A stretch of 64,000 nucleotides of DNA from Bdellovibrio sp. ZAP7. GTDB lineage: Bacteria; Bdellovibrionota; Bdellovibrionia; Bdellovibrionales; Bdellovibrionaceae. Under the pieces are notes generated by a model, which was given only the letters and a program-made list of their open reading frames with translations, made no database searches and had not been told where the DNA came from. The stretch spans positions 2,542,001 to 2,606,000 of the forward strand of contig NZ_CP030082.1 in NCBI RefSeq assembly GCF_006874645.1, read 5' to 3'. A program made the translations under genes and the position numbers. Positions 16,663-26,269 of this stretch are shown here, in pieces (within the stretch, counting starts at the first letter, position 1; every line of letters begins with the position of its first letter).

Positions 16663-17989
16663 GACCGTACACGAGTCTAAACTTTTATTAAAACTTGCCG
16701 GCCCTATCATTGTTGGACAGCTTGGTCAGAATTTGATCCAGTTGGCTGATACGTTGATGGTTGGTCACTTGGGGCCCGTCGCCCTGGGGGCTTCTGCTTT
16801 TGCGAGCAGCGTGTTTATCGTTTTCCTTATTTTTGGATTGGGGATGCTGGCTCCGATCACAGCAATGTTTGCCCATGCGCAAGGTCAGGAAGATCATCCC
16901 CGCGGTGGAGTTCTTCTGGGTCACAGTTTGATTGTGGCTTTAGGTATTGGGGTTATCATCACAGCAATCCTTTTAGGGTTGCTCCCCCACTTACATATTT
17001 TTGGACAACGACCTGAAGTCTTAGCCGAGGGCTCTGCCTTTTATAAAGTCATCACTTGGTCGATTGTGCCGTCATTGATTTACCAAGCGTATAAGCAATT
17101 CACCGATGGACTGGGACGTACGAAAGTTGCGATGTACGTGATGCTTGGTGGTGTTGTTTTTAACGTGGCTGGTAACTATCTTTTAATCAATGGCTATCAC
17201 GGATTTCCAAAAATGGGTCTGGTGGGAGCCGCATGGGCCTCATTGGGCGCTCGCATCTTGATGATGATCGTGATGATTGGTTACGTGCATCTTCACCCGC
17301 AGTTCAAAAAATATCTGACGCTGCCATGGATTCATTCTTACGATCAGCAGATTTTGAAAAACATCATTCGCTTGGGGATTCCAAACGGCTTCACTTTCTT
17401 TTTCGAAGTGGGAGCTTTCGCTTCGTGCGCGGTGATGATGGGTTGGTTTGGCGCCATTCCTTTGGCGGCGCACCAGATTGCTTTAAGCTTGGCGAGTACG
17501 AGCTTCATGGTGACGTTGGGTATCGGCATTGCTTCCAGCATTCGCGTGGGCTTTGAATTGGGCCGCGGCGATTACAAGCTCGCTCGGCATGCAGGCTTCA
17601 CGGCGATTATTCTGGGTGGCTCTTACATGAGTCTTTGCGGTTTGGGTTTCTTGGTGTTCAGACATTGGTTCCCGACATTTTACGTGAATGACCCGGATGT
17701 GATCGCCTGGGCTGCGCAATTCTTTGTTGTGGTCGCTCTGTTTGAAATCTTTGATGGTGTGCAAGCAGTCGCGATTGGGGCTCTTCGTGGCATGAGCGAT
17801 ACGCAGTGGCCAAGCGTGATTGCCTTCTTTGCATACTGGATCATGGGCTTGCCGGGAGGCTATTTATTGGCCTTCCACCTGGGCGTAGGTCCCATCGGAA
17901 TATGGATAGGACTTTTGATAGGCCTCATATTTGCCTCAATCCTACTTACGTATCGCTTTCATCGTCTCAGTAAGAGATTCATTACTTAG
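16643..17989 (+). CDS. MATE-family efflux transporter
   Basis: 448 residues with about 12 hydrophobic segments. LLLKLAGPIIVGQLGQNLIQLADTLMVGHLG is the classic MATE first helix pair, and the second half repeats the pattern (LGIPNGFTFFFEVGAFA). These proteins export cationic drugs, metabolites or dyes in exchange for Na+ or H+; the substrate here is unknown. It overlaps the nfu gene by 20 bp in a different frame. No terminator is visible before the fibre operon 44 bp on, so read-through into that operon is possible. Confidence 0.92.
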   Translation: MKFLRSETVHESKLLLKLAGPIIVGQLGQNLIQLADTLMVGHLGPVALGASAFASSVFIVFLIFGLGMLAPITAMFAHAQGQEDHPRGGVLLGHSLIVALGIGVIITAILLGLLPHLHIFGQRPEVLAEGSAFYKVITWSIVPSLIYQAYKQFTDGLGRTKVAMYVMLGGVVFNVAGNYLLINGYHGFPKMGLVGAAWASLGARILMMIVMIGYVHLHPQFKKYLTLPWIHSYDQQILKNIIRLGIPNGFTFFFEVGAFASCAVMMGWFGAIPLAAHQIALSLASTSFMVTLGIGIASSIRVGFELGRGDYKLARHAGFTAIILGGSYMSLCGLGFLVFRHWFPTFYVNDPDVIAWAAQFFVVVALFEIFDGVQAVAIGALRGMSDTQWPSVIAFFAYWIMGLPGGYLLAFHLGVGPIGIWIGLLIGLIFASILLTYRFHRLSKRFIT

Positions 17990-18032
17990 TAGTACTTCAG
18001 TAAGTATTGGATTATTCCGATATTTCTAGTAG

Positions 18033-18599
18033 ATGCAAAAAAATATTGTTGGGTATTTGTTTACCCTTTTCAGCTTGTTTTTACTTATGGGATGTTCTGA
18101 TGCAGATCCCAAGGTTTCATTTTTGCGTCCGATGGACAATTTTGAATTTAAGCCAACAAACTCAGTTGTTACCTCAACACTGACGACAATTTCACTCAAA
18201 GCAGAATGCTCGCGTTTCATCAATACCGTGGACCTTTCGTTCGATGGCGGTACGACGTGGCTGAATTCCGCGACGTATGATTCGTCCTACGTGATTTGTT
18301 CGACGGATGGAGAATACAAAATTACGCTATCGAACAGCAAGCCACCGATGAGCACGATGACGATCAATAACGGTGATAGCTTCACAGTGAAGTTTCGCGC
18401 GACTTCCCGCTCGGGAAATCAAATCGTGAAGGATGTGAACATCCGCTTCGTTCCACCCGCACAAATCAAACAAGCAATTCTTGCTGGAGCTAGCGTGCAA
18501 ACGGGCTCAGGCATGGTTTTACGTGGCAGAATCCTTTCACACAAACAAGACACCGCTTCTGGTGGCGGTTATAAAATCTGGGGAAGGGTTGCTGAATGA
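18033..18599 (+). CDS. Small lipoprotein, partner of the fibre gene
   Basis: 188 residues with a lipobox (FLLMGC) near residue 21. The mature part is beta-rich: VSFLRPMDNFEF, ISLKAECS, VDLSFDGGTTW and FTVKFRATSRSGNQ suggest one or two Ig-like sandwiches. The last base of its stop codon region overlaps the next ATG (ATGA at 18596-18599), so the two proteins are probably made together. Small lipoproteins just upstream of S74-type fibres recur in Bdellovibrio, where they could anchor or chaperone the fibre. That role is inference. No ribosome binding site is obvious. Confidence 0.8.
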   Translation: MQKNIVGYLFTLFSLFLLMGCSDADPKVSFLRPMDNFEFKPTNSVVTSTLTTISLKAECSRFINTVDLSFDGGTTWLNSATYDSSYVICSTDGEYKITLSNSKPPMSTMTINNGDSFTVKFRATSRSGNQIVKDVNIRFVPPAQIKQAILAGASVQTGSGMVLRGRILSHKQDTASGGGYKIWGRVAE

Positions 18600-21500
18600 A
18601 GAAGACCCTTTCTATTTCAACACTGCTGATCTTACTAGTGAATACGGCCTTTGCCGTTTCTCCTGGGTCTTTGCTGACTTATGAAGGTCTTTTGACGGAC
18701 TCCACTGGCACTCCGATCACGACCACTCAAACTGTGGGTTTTCAAATTCTTTACGGCGCTTGTGTGATGTATTCAGAAACACAATCCGTGGTCCCGGGAT
18801 CTGCGGGTGAGTTTTCAGTGATTGTTGGAACAGGGACTCGTACAGATACAACCAACAACACCGCGGACCGCATCTTTGCTTCGACAGGAAGTGTGAATTG
18901 TAACGGCTCTTCAGCTGCGACGATGACGGGATTTACGACTCGTGCTTTACGAATCACTGTGAACGGTGTGGATTTGACTCCTGATGTGCAAATCGGAAAC
19001 ATCCCCGTTTCAATCAACTCGCAAAAACTTGCGGATAAAGGGGCTTCTGAATTCCTGCAAGTCAACGCCAGCCAAACGACCACTCAGGCAAATCTGGAAA
19101 GTATTCTTTCTCGCTATACGACTTTGAATAGTTTGATTTCAGCTTATGCCGGCAACACCCTAACTGCACAATCTGCACAGACGGCTGTGAATTTCACCGG
19201 CGCATTGACGGGAGATGTTTCTGGTACACAGACCACGACTTCGGTTGATAAAATCAAAGGTGTTGCGATCGATACGACAGGCATCGCCACTGGCAAGGTT
19301 TTAAAATATGACGGTGCAAAATGGGCCGTTGCGGATGATGCAACGGGAACTTCGCCAGGAGATGCTTCGTACACTGCAAAGGGCTTAGTGCAACCGATGA
19401 CGGATGCCGCGACTTCTGGCATTTTAATTTCTTCGGGTGTCATCAAAGTCAACTATGGTACCAGCGCAAATCAGATTGTGAAACTCGATGCCAGTGCAAA
19501 ACTTCCAGCTGTGGATGGTTCGCAACTAACAGGCATCTTACCGACGGGTGCTTCTGCTGGTCAGGTTCTAACTTCCAGTGGTTCAACATTATCTTGGACG
19601 ACACCTTCGACAACGGATACAACCAAACTTCCACTTGCAGGTGGCACGATGTCAGGCCCTATCAATATGGGGTCTTTCAACATCACGAATGTTGGCTTTA
19701 TCACGATGAATCCAAGTTCCCAACTTCACCTTTCCAATAACTCCGTGGATCCGTCTCTTTCGACGGCGGATAAAGGTAAAGTTTGGTTCAATTCGACAAG
19801 CAACCAAATAAAATACTGGGACGGTTCTGCGACTCAAACTTTGGGTATTGCTGGTGCTGGTCTGACAAGTTTGAATGGACAAACTGGATCCTCTCAAACT
19901 TTTGGAACTCCGACGACTGCGGGCACAAGTCTTTCCTGGTCCTCTACATCAAATAATCACGTACTAAATATTCCGCTAGCTTCAACAACTGGTGTAACAG
20001 CGGGTTTATTAAGTAAAACTGATTACGACGCCTTCTCTGCAAAACAAGCCGCAGGTAATTATATTTCATCATTAACTGGTGATATCACGGCCACGGGTCC
20101 CGGTGCCGCAGCAGCAACTATTTCAAATAGTGTCATCACAAGTGCTAAGATTGTAGATGGCACTATCCTTGGTACTGACATGAACTTTACCGGCATGGTG
20201 AATGCCACGGCTGGTATCGTGATCCAAGACTCCACGGGAAAATTCAGTAGCTTTGCTTGCTCGACAACGGGCCATGTTCCGACTTGGACCGTGACGGGCT
20301 GGATTTGTTCGGCCCTGGATCCTGCGAACTTGTCTGCGGTCGTTCCAATCACGAAAGGTGGTACGGGAGCTTCAACTGCAAGTGGTGCCTTCACTGCTCT
20401 TTCTCCGATGACTGCTAAGGGTGATTTGATTTCTTACTCGAGTTCTGCGCCTTCTGTTTTGGCCGTGGGAACTACAGGTCAGATTCTGACTGCCGATTCA
20501 GCGCAAGCCACAGGCTTGAAATGGGCCACACCGACATTCTTTGCAAATGGTGGCAACACTTTCGGTGCCGATGCCACCTTAGGCCTGACAGATGGCTATG
20601 GTCTTTCGATTAAAACGAACAGCGCCACTCGCCTGCATATTAATGCTGCCGGTAATGTGGGTATCGGTTCCACTGCGAACTCTAACGTTCCTTTGACATT
20701 GTCTTCGTCCCTAGCCGGCGGCACGACTTTGCATTTGGTAAATACCAATTCATCCAGAAACTATTCATTCAACACGGGAAGTTTATCTTCGACTTATGGA
20801 GCCAGTGCATTTGCCTTGAACGACGAAACCGCTGGGAAAACACGCTTCTTAATCGATACAAATGGTGCTGCATCTTTAGGTGGAACGATCACAAATATGA
20901 TCGCAGCTGCGGGCCCGGGTGTTCTTACCCTGAATGGTCCTGGCACAACAACTTCCGACACTGGCGTACTGGAGATGAATAATAATATTGCCACAGTAGC
21001 TGCAGGTACTTCCGGCGGTAAAGTCACATTTAATGCATACAACAATTTGGGTTCAAAGAACCTAGCAAGTATTCAGGTCCTTACTGATGGCTCCGGTGGC
21101 GCCAACGGGTATGGTGGTCGTATTATGTTTACGACCAAAGCAGACAACTCGACCTCTCAGGGAATTAACTTCATTATGACGTCCACGGGGAATGTCGGAA
21201 TCGGCACGGGCGTTCCATCCTATCGGCTTGATGTCAGCGGTGATGCAAACTTATCAACAGGATCCGTCTACAGAATTGCTGGAACTCAGATTTGTTCATC
21301 TTCAGGCTGTACGTCTTCCTCTGACAGAAGACTTAAAGAGAACATTCAGCCACTGCAAAACTCTTTGGAAAACATTTTAAAGCTTGATGCGGTTTCCTAT
21401 AACTACATCGACACGGCCCGCTTCGGTGACAAACACCAAGTCGGTGTGATCGCTCAAGATGTTGAAAAGATCTATCCAGAAGTCGTTGTCACCGACGAAA

Positions 21501-21757
21501 AGACTGGCATGAAAGCTGTGGCTTACGATCACTTGGTGGCGCCACTGATTGAAGCGGTGAAATCACTCTATTATAAAGTCACAGCATCCGAAGAGAAAAT
21601 CGCCGAGCACGATCGTCGTATTGCTTCGGTTGAAGAACAAAAGAATTTGGATCGCACTGAGATTGAAAAACTCAAAAATGAGAACGAAGCACTTAGGAAA
21701 CAGAACGAGAACTTACAAAAAGATCTCAATTTGATAAAATCCAAGCTCGGTCTGTAA
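18596..21757 (+). CDS. Trimeric fibre protein with C-terminal S74 self-cleaving chaperone (mosaic adhesive type)
   Basis: 1053 residues. After a signal peptide (cleavage near AFA-VS) come about 850 residues rich in Gly, Ser, Thr and Ala, with phage-tail-fibre phrases such as ALTGDVSGTQTTTSV, VVPITKGGTGAS and GNVGIGS. Near the C-terminus SSDRRLKENI (908-917) begins a peptidase S74 chaperone; Ser909 and Lys914 have the spacing of the cleavage dyad. GVIAQDVEKIYPEVV and a heptad coiled coil (about 990-1053) follow. The domain helps three chains fold, then may cut itself off. In Bdellovibrio such mosaic adhesive trimer proteins bind prey or self surfaces. The tip ligand here cannot be read. Translation is coupled to the upstream lipoprotein. 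Confidence 0.88.
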   Translation: MKKTLSISTLLILLVNTAFAVSPGSLLTYEGLLTDSTGTPITTTQTVGFQILYGACVMYSETQSVVPGSAGEFSVIVGTGTRTDTTNNTADRIFASTGSVNCNGSSAATMTGFTTRALRITVNGVDLTPDVQIGNIPVSINSQKLADKGASEFLQVNASQTTTQANLESILSRYTTLNSLISAYAGNTLTAQSAQTAVNFTGALTGDVSGTQTTTSVDKIKGVAIDTTGIATGKVLKYDGAKWAVADDATGTSPGDASYTAKGLVQPMTDAATSGILISSGVIKVNYGTSANQIVKLDASAKLPAVDGSQLTGILPTGASAGQVLTSSGSTLSWTTPSTTDTTKLPLAGGTMSGPINMGSFNITNVGFITMNPSSQLHLSNNSVDPSLSTADKGKVWFNSTSNQIKYWDGSATQTLGIAGAGLTSLNGQTGSSQTFGTPTTAGTSLSWSSTSNNHVLNIPLASTTGVTAGLLSKTDYDAFSAKQAAGNYISSLTGDITATGPGAAAATISNSVITSAKIVDGTILGTDMNFTGMVNATAGIVIQDSTGKFSSFACSTTGHVPTWTVTGWICSALDPANLSAVVPITKGGTGASTASGAFTALSPMTAKGDLISYSSSAPSVLAVGTTGQILTADSAQATGLKWATPTFFANGGNTFGADATLGLTDGYGLSIKTNSATRLHINAAGNVGIGSTANSNVPLTLSSSLAGGTTLHLVNTNSSRNYSFNTGSLSSTYGASAFALNDETAGKTRFLIDTNGAASLGGTITNMIAAAGPGVLTLNGPGTTTSDTGVLEMNNNIATVAAGTSGGKVTFNAYNNLGSKNLASIQVLTDGSGGANGYGGRIMFTTKADNSTSQGINFIMTSTGNVGIGTGVPSYRLDVSGDANLSTGSVYRIAGTQICSSSGCTSSSDRRLKENIQPLQNSLENILKLDAVSYNYIDTARFGDKHQVGVIAQDVEKIYPEVVVTDEKTGMKAVAYDHLVAPLIEAVKSLYYKVTASEEKIAEHDRRIASVEEQKNLDRTEIEKLKNENEALRKQNENLQKDLNLIKSKLGL

Positions 21758-21883
21758 AATAATATTGATCTTTGACTCCAAAACATTTCGCTGTTTGTCT
21801 CACTATAGTATTAACAATTCGCAAAACTTTTTTATCGTCCCAATCGTGGTAACATTAATTATTCACGTAAGAGGTACGTAAAA

Positions 21884-23167
21884 ATGAAAAAAACTGCTGC
21901 TTTGCTTATTGCTTCATTAGCATGCTCCCCTGCTTACGCCATTTCACTTGGCGACATCATCAAATCCATTTTTAGCGCCCCTGTAAAACAGGAAAGCCGT
22001 ACGCCGGCTAGTTCAGGATCGAACTCTACTGCTAAATCCGAACAACAAAGCCTGGAAGAGTTACGTAAGACATTAGGCTTATTAAAAAAGATCAGCTGTA
22101 CCTATCATGGTAGCAACTATGGTGTAGACCCAAATGCGATCTTTGAATTCCCCGATAATCCAGATCAAACAGTCTGTGACCCATTATCTGGCGAAGCTTC
22201 AGAATCCCGTACCAGCGGTTTGGCTGCGAAACTTTATGTTCGCAGTGAAGAAATGAAAACCGTAAATGGTGTGATGGATTACTATAGTAAAGGTATCCGT
22301 CTGGATCAGAATCTTTATTTTGCTTCTATTAATGTTCCGACTCGTATGTTCACCAAAGGTTTCACGACTGAAGGTGGCGCAACACTGGTTGACGGTTCGG
22401 GTAATAAACTGATTGAAAACTTCGCGGTGGAGTATAACTCCATTCTTAAATTAGGTGCTGACGACAAAGAGGGTGAATACGAATTGGGTATCATCTCTGA
22501 CGACGGTGCCCGTGTGTTCTTTAAAGAAAATGATCAATGGAAAGAGTTGATCAACAATGACGGCAACCATCCTTCCCGTTTTGGTTGCACATTCAGAACT
22601 CTATCCATGAAAAAAGATACCGAAGTACCGATTAAGGTTCTTTACTATCAGGGCCCTCGTTATCACATCTCGAACGTGTTGATGTGGAAATACCATAAAG
22701 ATGTTAAGGCCTTCCAGAAATCTTATAAAGACAACTGGGTTTGTGGTCAAAAAGGCAACGAGCTTTTCTATTCTCCTAAAACAGAGAAAGCCACGGCCGT
22801 TACGAAATGGTTGGAAAACACGGGTTGGAAAGTTATCGCCAACGCCAACTATAAAATGCCTGAGCAAAAAACCAATCCTTGCGTAGAGGAAAAACTGCAG
22901 ATCACTGATTTAATCGCGACATCTGTTGAAGCTCCACGTGCAACGATTGTTTGGAAAACAAATATCAAATCGACAAGTCAGTTGAAGATTTCAAACTTCT
23001 TCACGGGTGAGGTTATCTACACTGAGTTGAACTCAGAGCTTGTAACTAACCACGAAGTACAACTGGACGGTCTGGTTCGCGGTATCTACTACTTGATCAA
23101 CGCGATCTCTGTGGATGAAAAAGGCAATCAAGTTATCAGCTCTCCAGACTACTTGATCACTCCGTAA
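21884..23167 (+). CDS. Secreted PA14-domain protein
   Basis: 427 residues with a signal peptide (MKKTAALLIASLACSPAYA). A PA14-like domain covers about 110-270: GLAAKLYV, then YELGIISDDGARVFF (200-213), which is the PA14 core strand pair and often binds Ca2+ and glycans. Residues 335-427 look like a fibronectin type III domain (RATIVWKTNIKSTSQLKIS, VQLDGLVRGIYYLI). The Ser/Gln-rich stretch at 35-60 is a linker. The likely role is carbohydrate binding at the surface or in the prey periplasm. AAGAGG precedes the start. The gene stands alone and ends at a strong terminator. Confidence 0.82.
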   Translation: MKKTAALLIASLACSPAYAISLGDIIKSIFSAPVKQESRTPASSGSNSTAKSEQQSLEELRKTLGLLKKISCTYHGSNYGVDPNAIFEFPDNPDQTVCDPLSGEASESRTSGLAAKLYVRSEEMKTVNGVMDYYSKGIRLDQNLYFASINVPTRMFTKGFTTEGGATLVDGSGNKLIENFAVEYNSILKLGADDKEGEYELGIISDDGARVFFKENDQWKELINNDGNHPSRFGCTFRTLSMKKDTEVPIKVLYYQGPRYHISNVLMWKYHKDVKAFQKSYKDNWVCGQKGNELFYSPKTEKATAVTKWLENTGWKVIANANYKMPEQKTNPCVEEKLQITDLIATSVEAPRATIVWKTNIKSTSQLKISNFFTGEVIYTELNSELVTNHEVQLDGLVRGIYYLINAISVDEKGNQVISSPDYLITP

Positions 23168-23191
23168 TCGAATCTTAGTTATTAAAAACAC

Positions 23192-23227
23192 AAAGGGCAG
23201 GTTTACCACCTGCCCTTTTTTTTATAC
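23192..23227. terminator. Rho-independent terminator (twin 1)
   Basis: Perfect stem AAAGGGCAGGT / ACCTGCCCTTT (23192-23202, 23208-23218) and T run, 24 bases after the stop at 23167. It can also end the minus-strand gene at 23275. An almost identical copy lies at 23915. Confidence 0.9.
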
Positions 23228-23274
23228 TTTTATACCGATAATCCATGGAACAAAAATGATGTCCGTTTTTATAC

Positions 23275-23766
23275 TCAAGGTTTATGAATAATCTTAGTAA
23301 TTTCGTTCTTTGTTCCAAGAGCGCATGGTGAACTAGTACAGGAATTCATGCAATCGCAGCACATCTCATGAATTACAACTTCCGCAATTTTGCTCTTAAT
23401 AAACTTTTCGCAGTAATTGCGATCTTTCGTACGTAAAAAGGCCGTTAAATTATTGGTTTGATTGTTCAGCTTACCTTGCAACAAAACGCCCCGATTTTCT
23501 TCAGAAAGAGAAAAAATTTTCGGCTCACCCTTTTTTTTATCTGCCTGTAATGCAAGAAGTGGATTTTTATCGATATCTACTCCTTTAATCGATTGGAGGC
23601 GAGGATCCTTATAAACTCCATTTGTGGTCGAATGATAAGCACAACTTTCGACATTGAAGGAACCTTGGTCTAAAACTACTTCTGGCTCCAAGCACCCAGC
23701 TGAGCTACTTGAAACAGTGAATATGCCACTTAACAAAATCATGAAAAATAAAGATTTTAATGCCAT
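23275..23766 (-). CDS. Small secreted Cys-rich protein
   Basis: 163 residues with a signal peptide (cleavage near SSA-GC). The mature part has ten Cys, six of them in the last 35 residues (CCDCMNSCTSSPC), which suggests a disulfide knot or a metal site. I recognise no family. A lipid anchor is possible at the first Cys, although SSAGC is a weak lipobox. It lies between two copies of the same terminator and is transcribed alone. Confidence 0.72.
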   Translation of the reverse strand: MALKSLFFMILLSGIFTVSSSSAGCLEPEVVLDQGSFNVESCAYHSTTNGVYKDPRLQSIKGVDIDKNPLLALQADKKKGEPKIFSLSEENRGVLLQGKLNNQTNNLTAFLRTKDRNYCEKFIKSKIAEVVIHEMCCDCMNSCTSSPCALGTKNEITKIIHKP

Positions 23767-23914
23767 GGCACTCCTTCGATTGAATTCAATAAACTAGTAG
23801 GTATTTACAAGAATAACGCAATTTATTTATATAACTCAATGTGCAACTAATTGATGTCAGAAAAATTCGTGTTTTTCGAGGCCCTCCGGGGGAACTCAAA
23901 ACTACATAAAACAC

Positions 23915-23943
23915 AAAGGGCAGGTTTTCACCTGCCCTTTTTT
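23915..23943. terminator. Rho-independent terminator (twin 2)
   Basis: The same 11-bp stem as at 23192 (arms 23915-23925 and 23930-23940, loop TTTC). It touches the stop codon of the hybrid kinase at 23944 and would end that minus-strand transcript. Confidence 0.85.
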
Positions 23944-25584
23944 TTATTTTACTGTAACTAGATTTCTTTGAATCGCCTGTTCGATCTGGGTTTTGTTGAT
24001 CGGCTTTGTCAGATATTCTGCAAATCCCAGCCCCAGGCAGCGTTCTTTTTCTTCTTTTAAAGCATTGGCAGTTAAGGCAATCACGGGGGTTCGGTAATGG
24101 CGTCGCTTCATCTCTGTCGCGGTCGTGATGCCATCCATTCGCGGCATCTGCAGATCCATCAATACCAGGTTCGGCTCAAAGACCGGAAGTTTTTCCAGAC
24201 ACTCGATACCGTCGCCCGCCGTCTCAACCACATAGTGATTTTTTCGAAGTAAGATACTCAGCAGTCGGCGATTATCGGCATTATCATCCACCACTAATAT
24301 TTTGGCGGCGATTTTATCTTTCTTTATGCTGTCATAGACCGGAATCTCCTCAATACTTGCATCTTCGTCTACGATAGGAATCGTTAAAAGGAAAGTTGAC
24401 CCTTCTTGCAGAGCACTCTTTGACAAATCCAAATCCCCGCCCAACGCTTGCGCTAGACTTCGAGATAAAACTAATCCCAATCCGGTGCCACCGAACGATC
24501 TGGTGATGGAAGAATCTGCCTGCTGGAAAGGACTGAACAATATCCCCTGCTGTTCTTCGGAAATACCGATTCCCGTATCCGTGATTGCAAAGCTCACAAA
24601 CTCTTTGCCACGCGGATAAACCCTGATAGTCACCTTGCCGCTGTCGGTGAACTTAATCGCATTGCCAATGAGATTGTACAAAATTTGTTTTAAACGGACT
24701 TGATCCGTCACTAAAGTTTCCGGCAAAGAAGATGTAAAATCCAAATCAAAACCAATACCCTTATTTCTTGAAAGCGAGCTAAACGTTGCCGACAGCTCTT
24801 CTTTCAAATCATTAAAGCGTATGCGGGATTTTTCGATCTCCATTTTGTGCGCTTCGATTTTTGATAAATCCAAAACGTCGTTAATCAGGTTCATCAAAAG
24901 ATGACCGTTTCGCAGAATAGCTTCCCTAGCCGTTTCTTTTTCCTCAGGAGAAGCACCGTCCTCGGTGATCATTTCCGAAAACCCCAGAATCGCCCCCAGT
25001 GGAGTGCGAATTTCATGGCTCATATTGGCCAGAAACGTACTTTTCGCAGCATTGGCTCTTTCGGCCTGTACTTTGGCGAACTCAAGTTCGCGCTCACGAA
25101 GCTCTAGTTGAGAAGTTCTCTCCAAGACACGAAGTTCCAGTTCCGAATTCAACTTTTTCTGTTGTTGTTCCGCGTTTTTACGATCTGTGATATCTCGAGT
25201 GACTTTTAAAAAGCCTTTCACCTTATGGTTCTTATCGTAGAGTGCCGTAAGAACCACGTTGGCCCAAAACATCGTGCCATCTTTACGAAGGCGCATGCCT
25301 TCCTCTTCAAATCTGCCCGTTTCTGCAGCGACTTTTAATTCGTATTCCGGGTACCCAAGGTCGATGGCCTCTTTAGAATAGAACGTGGAGAAATGTTTTC
25401 CCAGAATTTCGTCAGCAGTATAACCTTTGATCCGTTGAGCACCGGCATTCCAAGTACTCACATATCCATTACGGTCCAACGCAAAAATTGCATAATCAAC
25501 AACACTTTGCACCAACGCCTCAAAACTTTCGTTTTGAAGAACTTGTGCGTCTTCTCTATTTGAAGTCGTTTTGCCTGTGTCCAT
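23944..25584 (-). CDS. PAS hybrid histidine kinase with receiver
   Basis: 546 residues from the ATG at 25584, which has GGGGA five bases upstream. The order is a PAS domain at about 17-137 (VVDYAIFALDRNGYVSTWN, FLKVTRDITDRKNAE), a coiled coil, HisKA with His190 (FLANMSHEIRTPLG), an ATPase domain with NLIGNAIKFT, DTGIGIS and GGTGLGL, and a receiver with Asp477 (LVLMDLQMPRMDG). No membrane segment is present, so it senses a cytoplasmic signal, perhaps redox or a small ligand. It lacks an output domain and probably works through a phosphorelay. It resembles the kinase at 9848 in its C-terminal half. Confidence 0.93.
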   Translation of the reverse strand: MDTGKTTSNREDAQVLQNESFEALVQSVVDYAIFALDRNGYVSTWNAGAQRIKGYTADEILGKHFSTFYSKEAIDLGYPEYELKVAAETGRFEEEGMRLRKDGTMFWANVVLTALYDKNHKVKGFLKVTRDITDRKNAEQQQKKLNSELELRVLERTSQLELRERELEFAKVQAERANAAKSTFLANMSHEIRTPLGAILGFSEMITEDGASPEEKETAREAILRNGHLLMNLINDVLDLSKIEAHKMEIEKSRIRFNDLKEELSATFSSLSRNKGIGFDLDFTSSLPETLVTDQVRLKQILYNLIGNAIKFTDSGKVTIRVYPRGKEFVSFAITDTGIGISEEQQGILFSPFQQADSSITRSFGGTGLGLVLSRSLAQALGGDLDLSKSALQEGSTFLLTIPIVDEDASIEEIPVYDSIKKDKIAAKILVVDDNADNRRLLSILLRKNHYVVETAGDGIECLEKLPVFEPNLVLMDLQMPRMDGITTATEMKRRHYRTPVIALTANALKEEKERCLGLGFAEYLTKPINKTQIEQAIQRNLVTVK

Positions 25585-25761
25585 GTTGTCCCCTAACAGA
25601 TTAAGAAGACAGCATTGCACACTTCAAATCAAGAGCGCCGAAAAAACATGTCACAATTGAAATGTTCTACAACGAATGGTTGTTTTGATGCGAGGCTTAA
25701 TTCAGGCGACCTCAGTCGAGAATACTGAATATACGAGGCACGCCTCGCGTTGGGTGCTGAA

Positions 25762-26241
25762 CTATTTTTTCTGAGCTATTACGAGCTCACGTACTTTTTG
25801 CAAAAACTTATCATCGTTCGTCTTCACGATCTCAAAACTCTTATACGTATACGGTTGTTTAGGAAAAATAAGGTAGCGTGTGCCTTTGGTAAAAGTCGGC
25901 TGCACTTCGCACGAAGGATCATTGATCAAACGACCTGAAGTATTGTTGCTCCAGAAGGTTTCATCCTTATGACCGTCAAAATCCGAAAAAGACTTCTCGT
26001 CTTTTGCGCGGTGACCTTCGATTTTCATAGTCGAAACGGATTTACCTTTTAAAGTTTCAATAACTTTGAATTTAAAAACCGGAACTCTGGCTGTGCGACC
26101 AACATGGACGGCTTCAGCCACATAAATATTCTCGTTGGACTGGACCATTTCTTCCAAAGGAACCATCGCACTTTGAGGTGGAGCAAAACAAGCCCAAGCT
26201 GAATTAAGATTGAAAATCGCCAACAAGAATAAGTTAAACAT
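25762..26241 (-). CDS. Secreted protein, TIMP/netrin-like pattern
   Basis: 159 residues with a signal peptide (cleavage near AWA-CF). The mature N-terminus starts with Cys and is followed by VPLEEMVQSNENIYVAEAVHVG, FKFKVIETLKGK, and later CEVQPTFTKGTRYLIFPK. This order (N-terminal Cys, a sentence like 'bearing sensed as ... lKG', then G..YLvF) resembles bacterial proteins with an OB-fold related to TIMP/netrin domains. The match is by pattern only. It sits upstream of the hybrid kinase and 28 bp downstream of the SRAP gene, so it may share that transcript. Confidence 0.65.
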   Translation of the reverse strand: MFNLFLLAIFNLNSAWACFAPPQSAMVPLEEMVQSNENIYVAEAVHVGRTARVPVFKFKVIETLKGKSVSTMKIEGHRAKDEKSFSDFDGHKDETFWSNNTSGRLINDPSCEVQPTFTKGTRYLIFPKQPYTYKSFEIVKTNDDKFLQKVRELVIAQKK

Positions 26242-26269
26242 AAAAGCCCCCGATGAAAATTATCTTATG

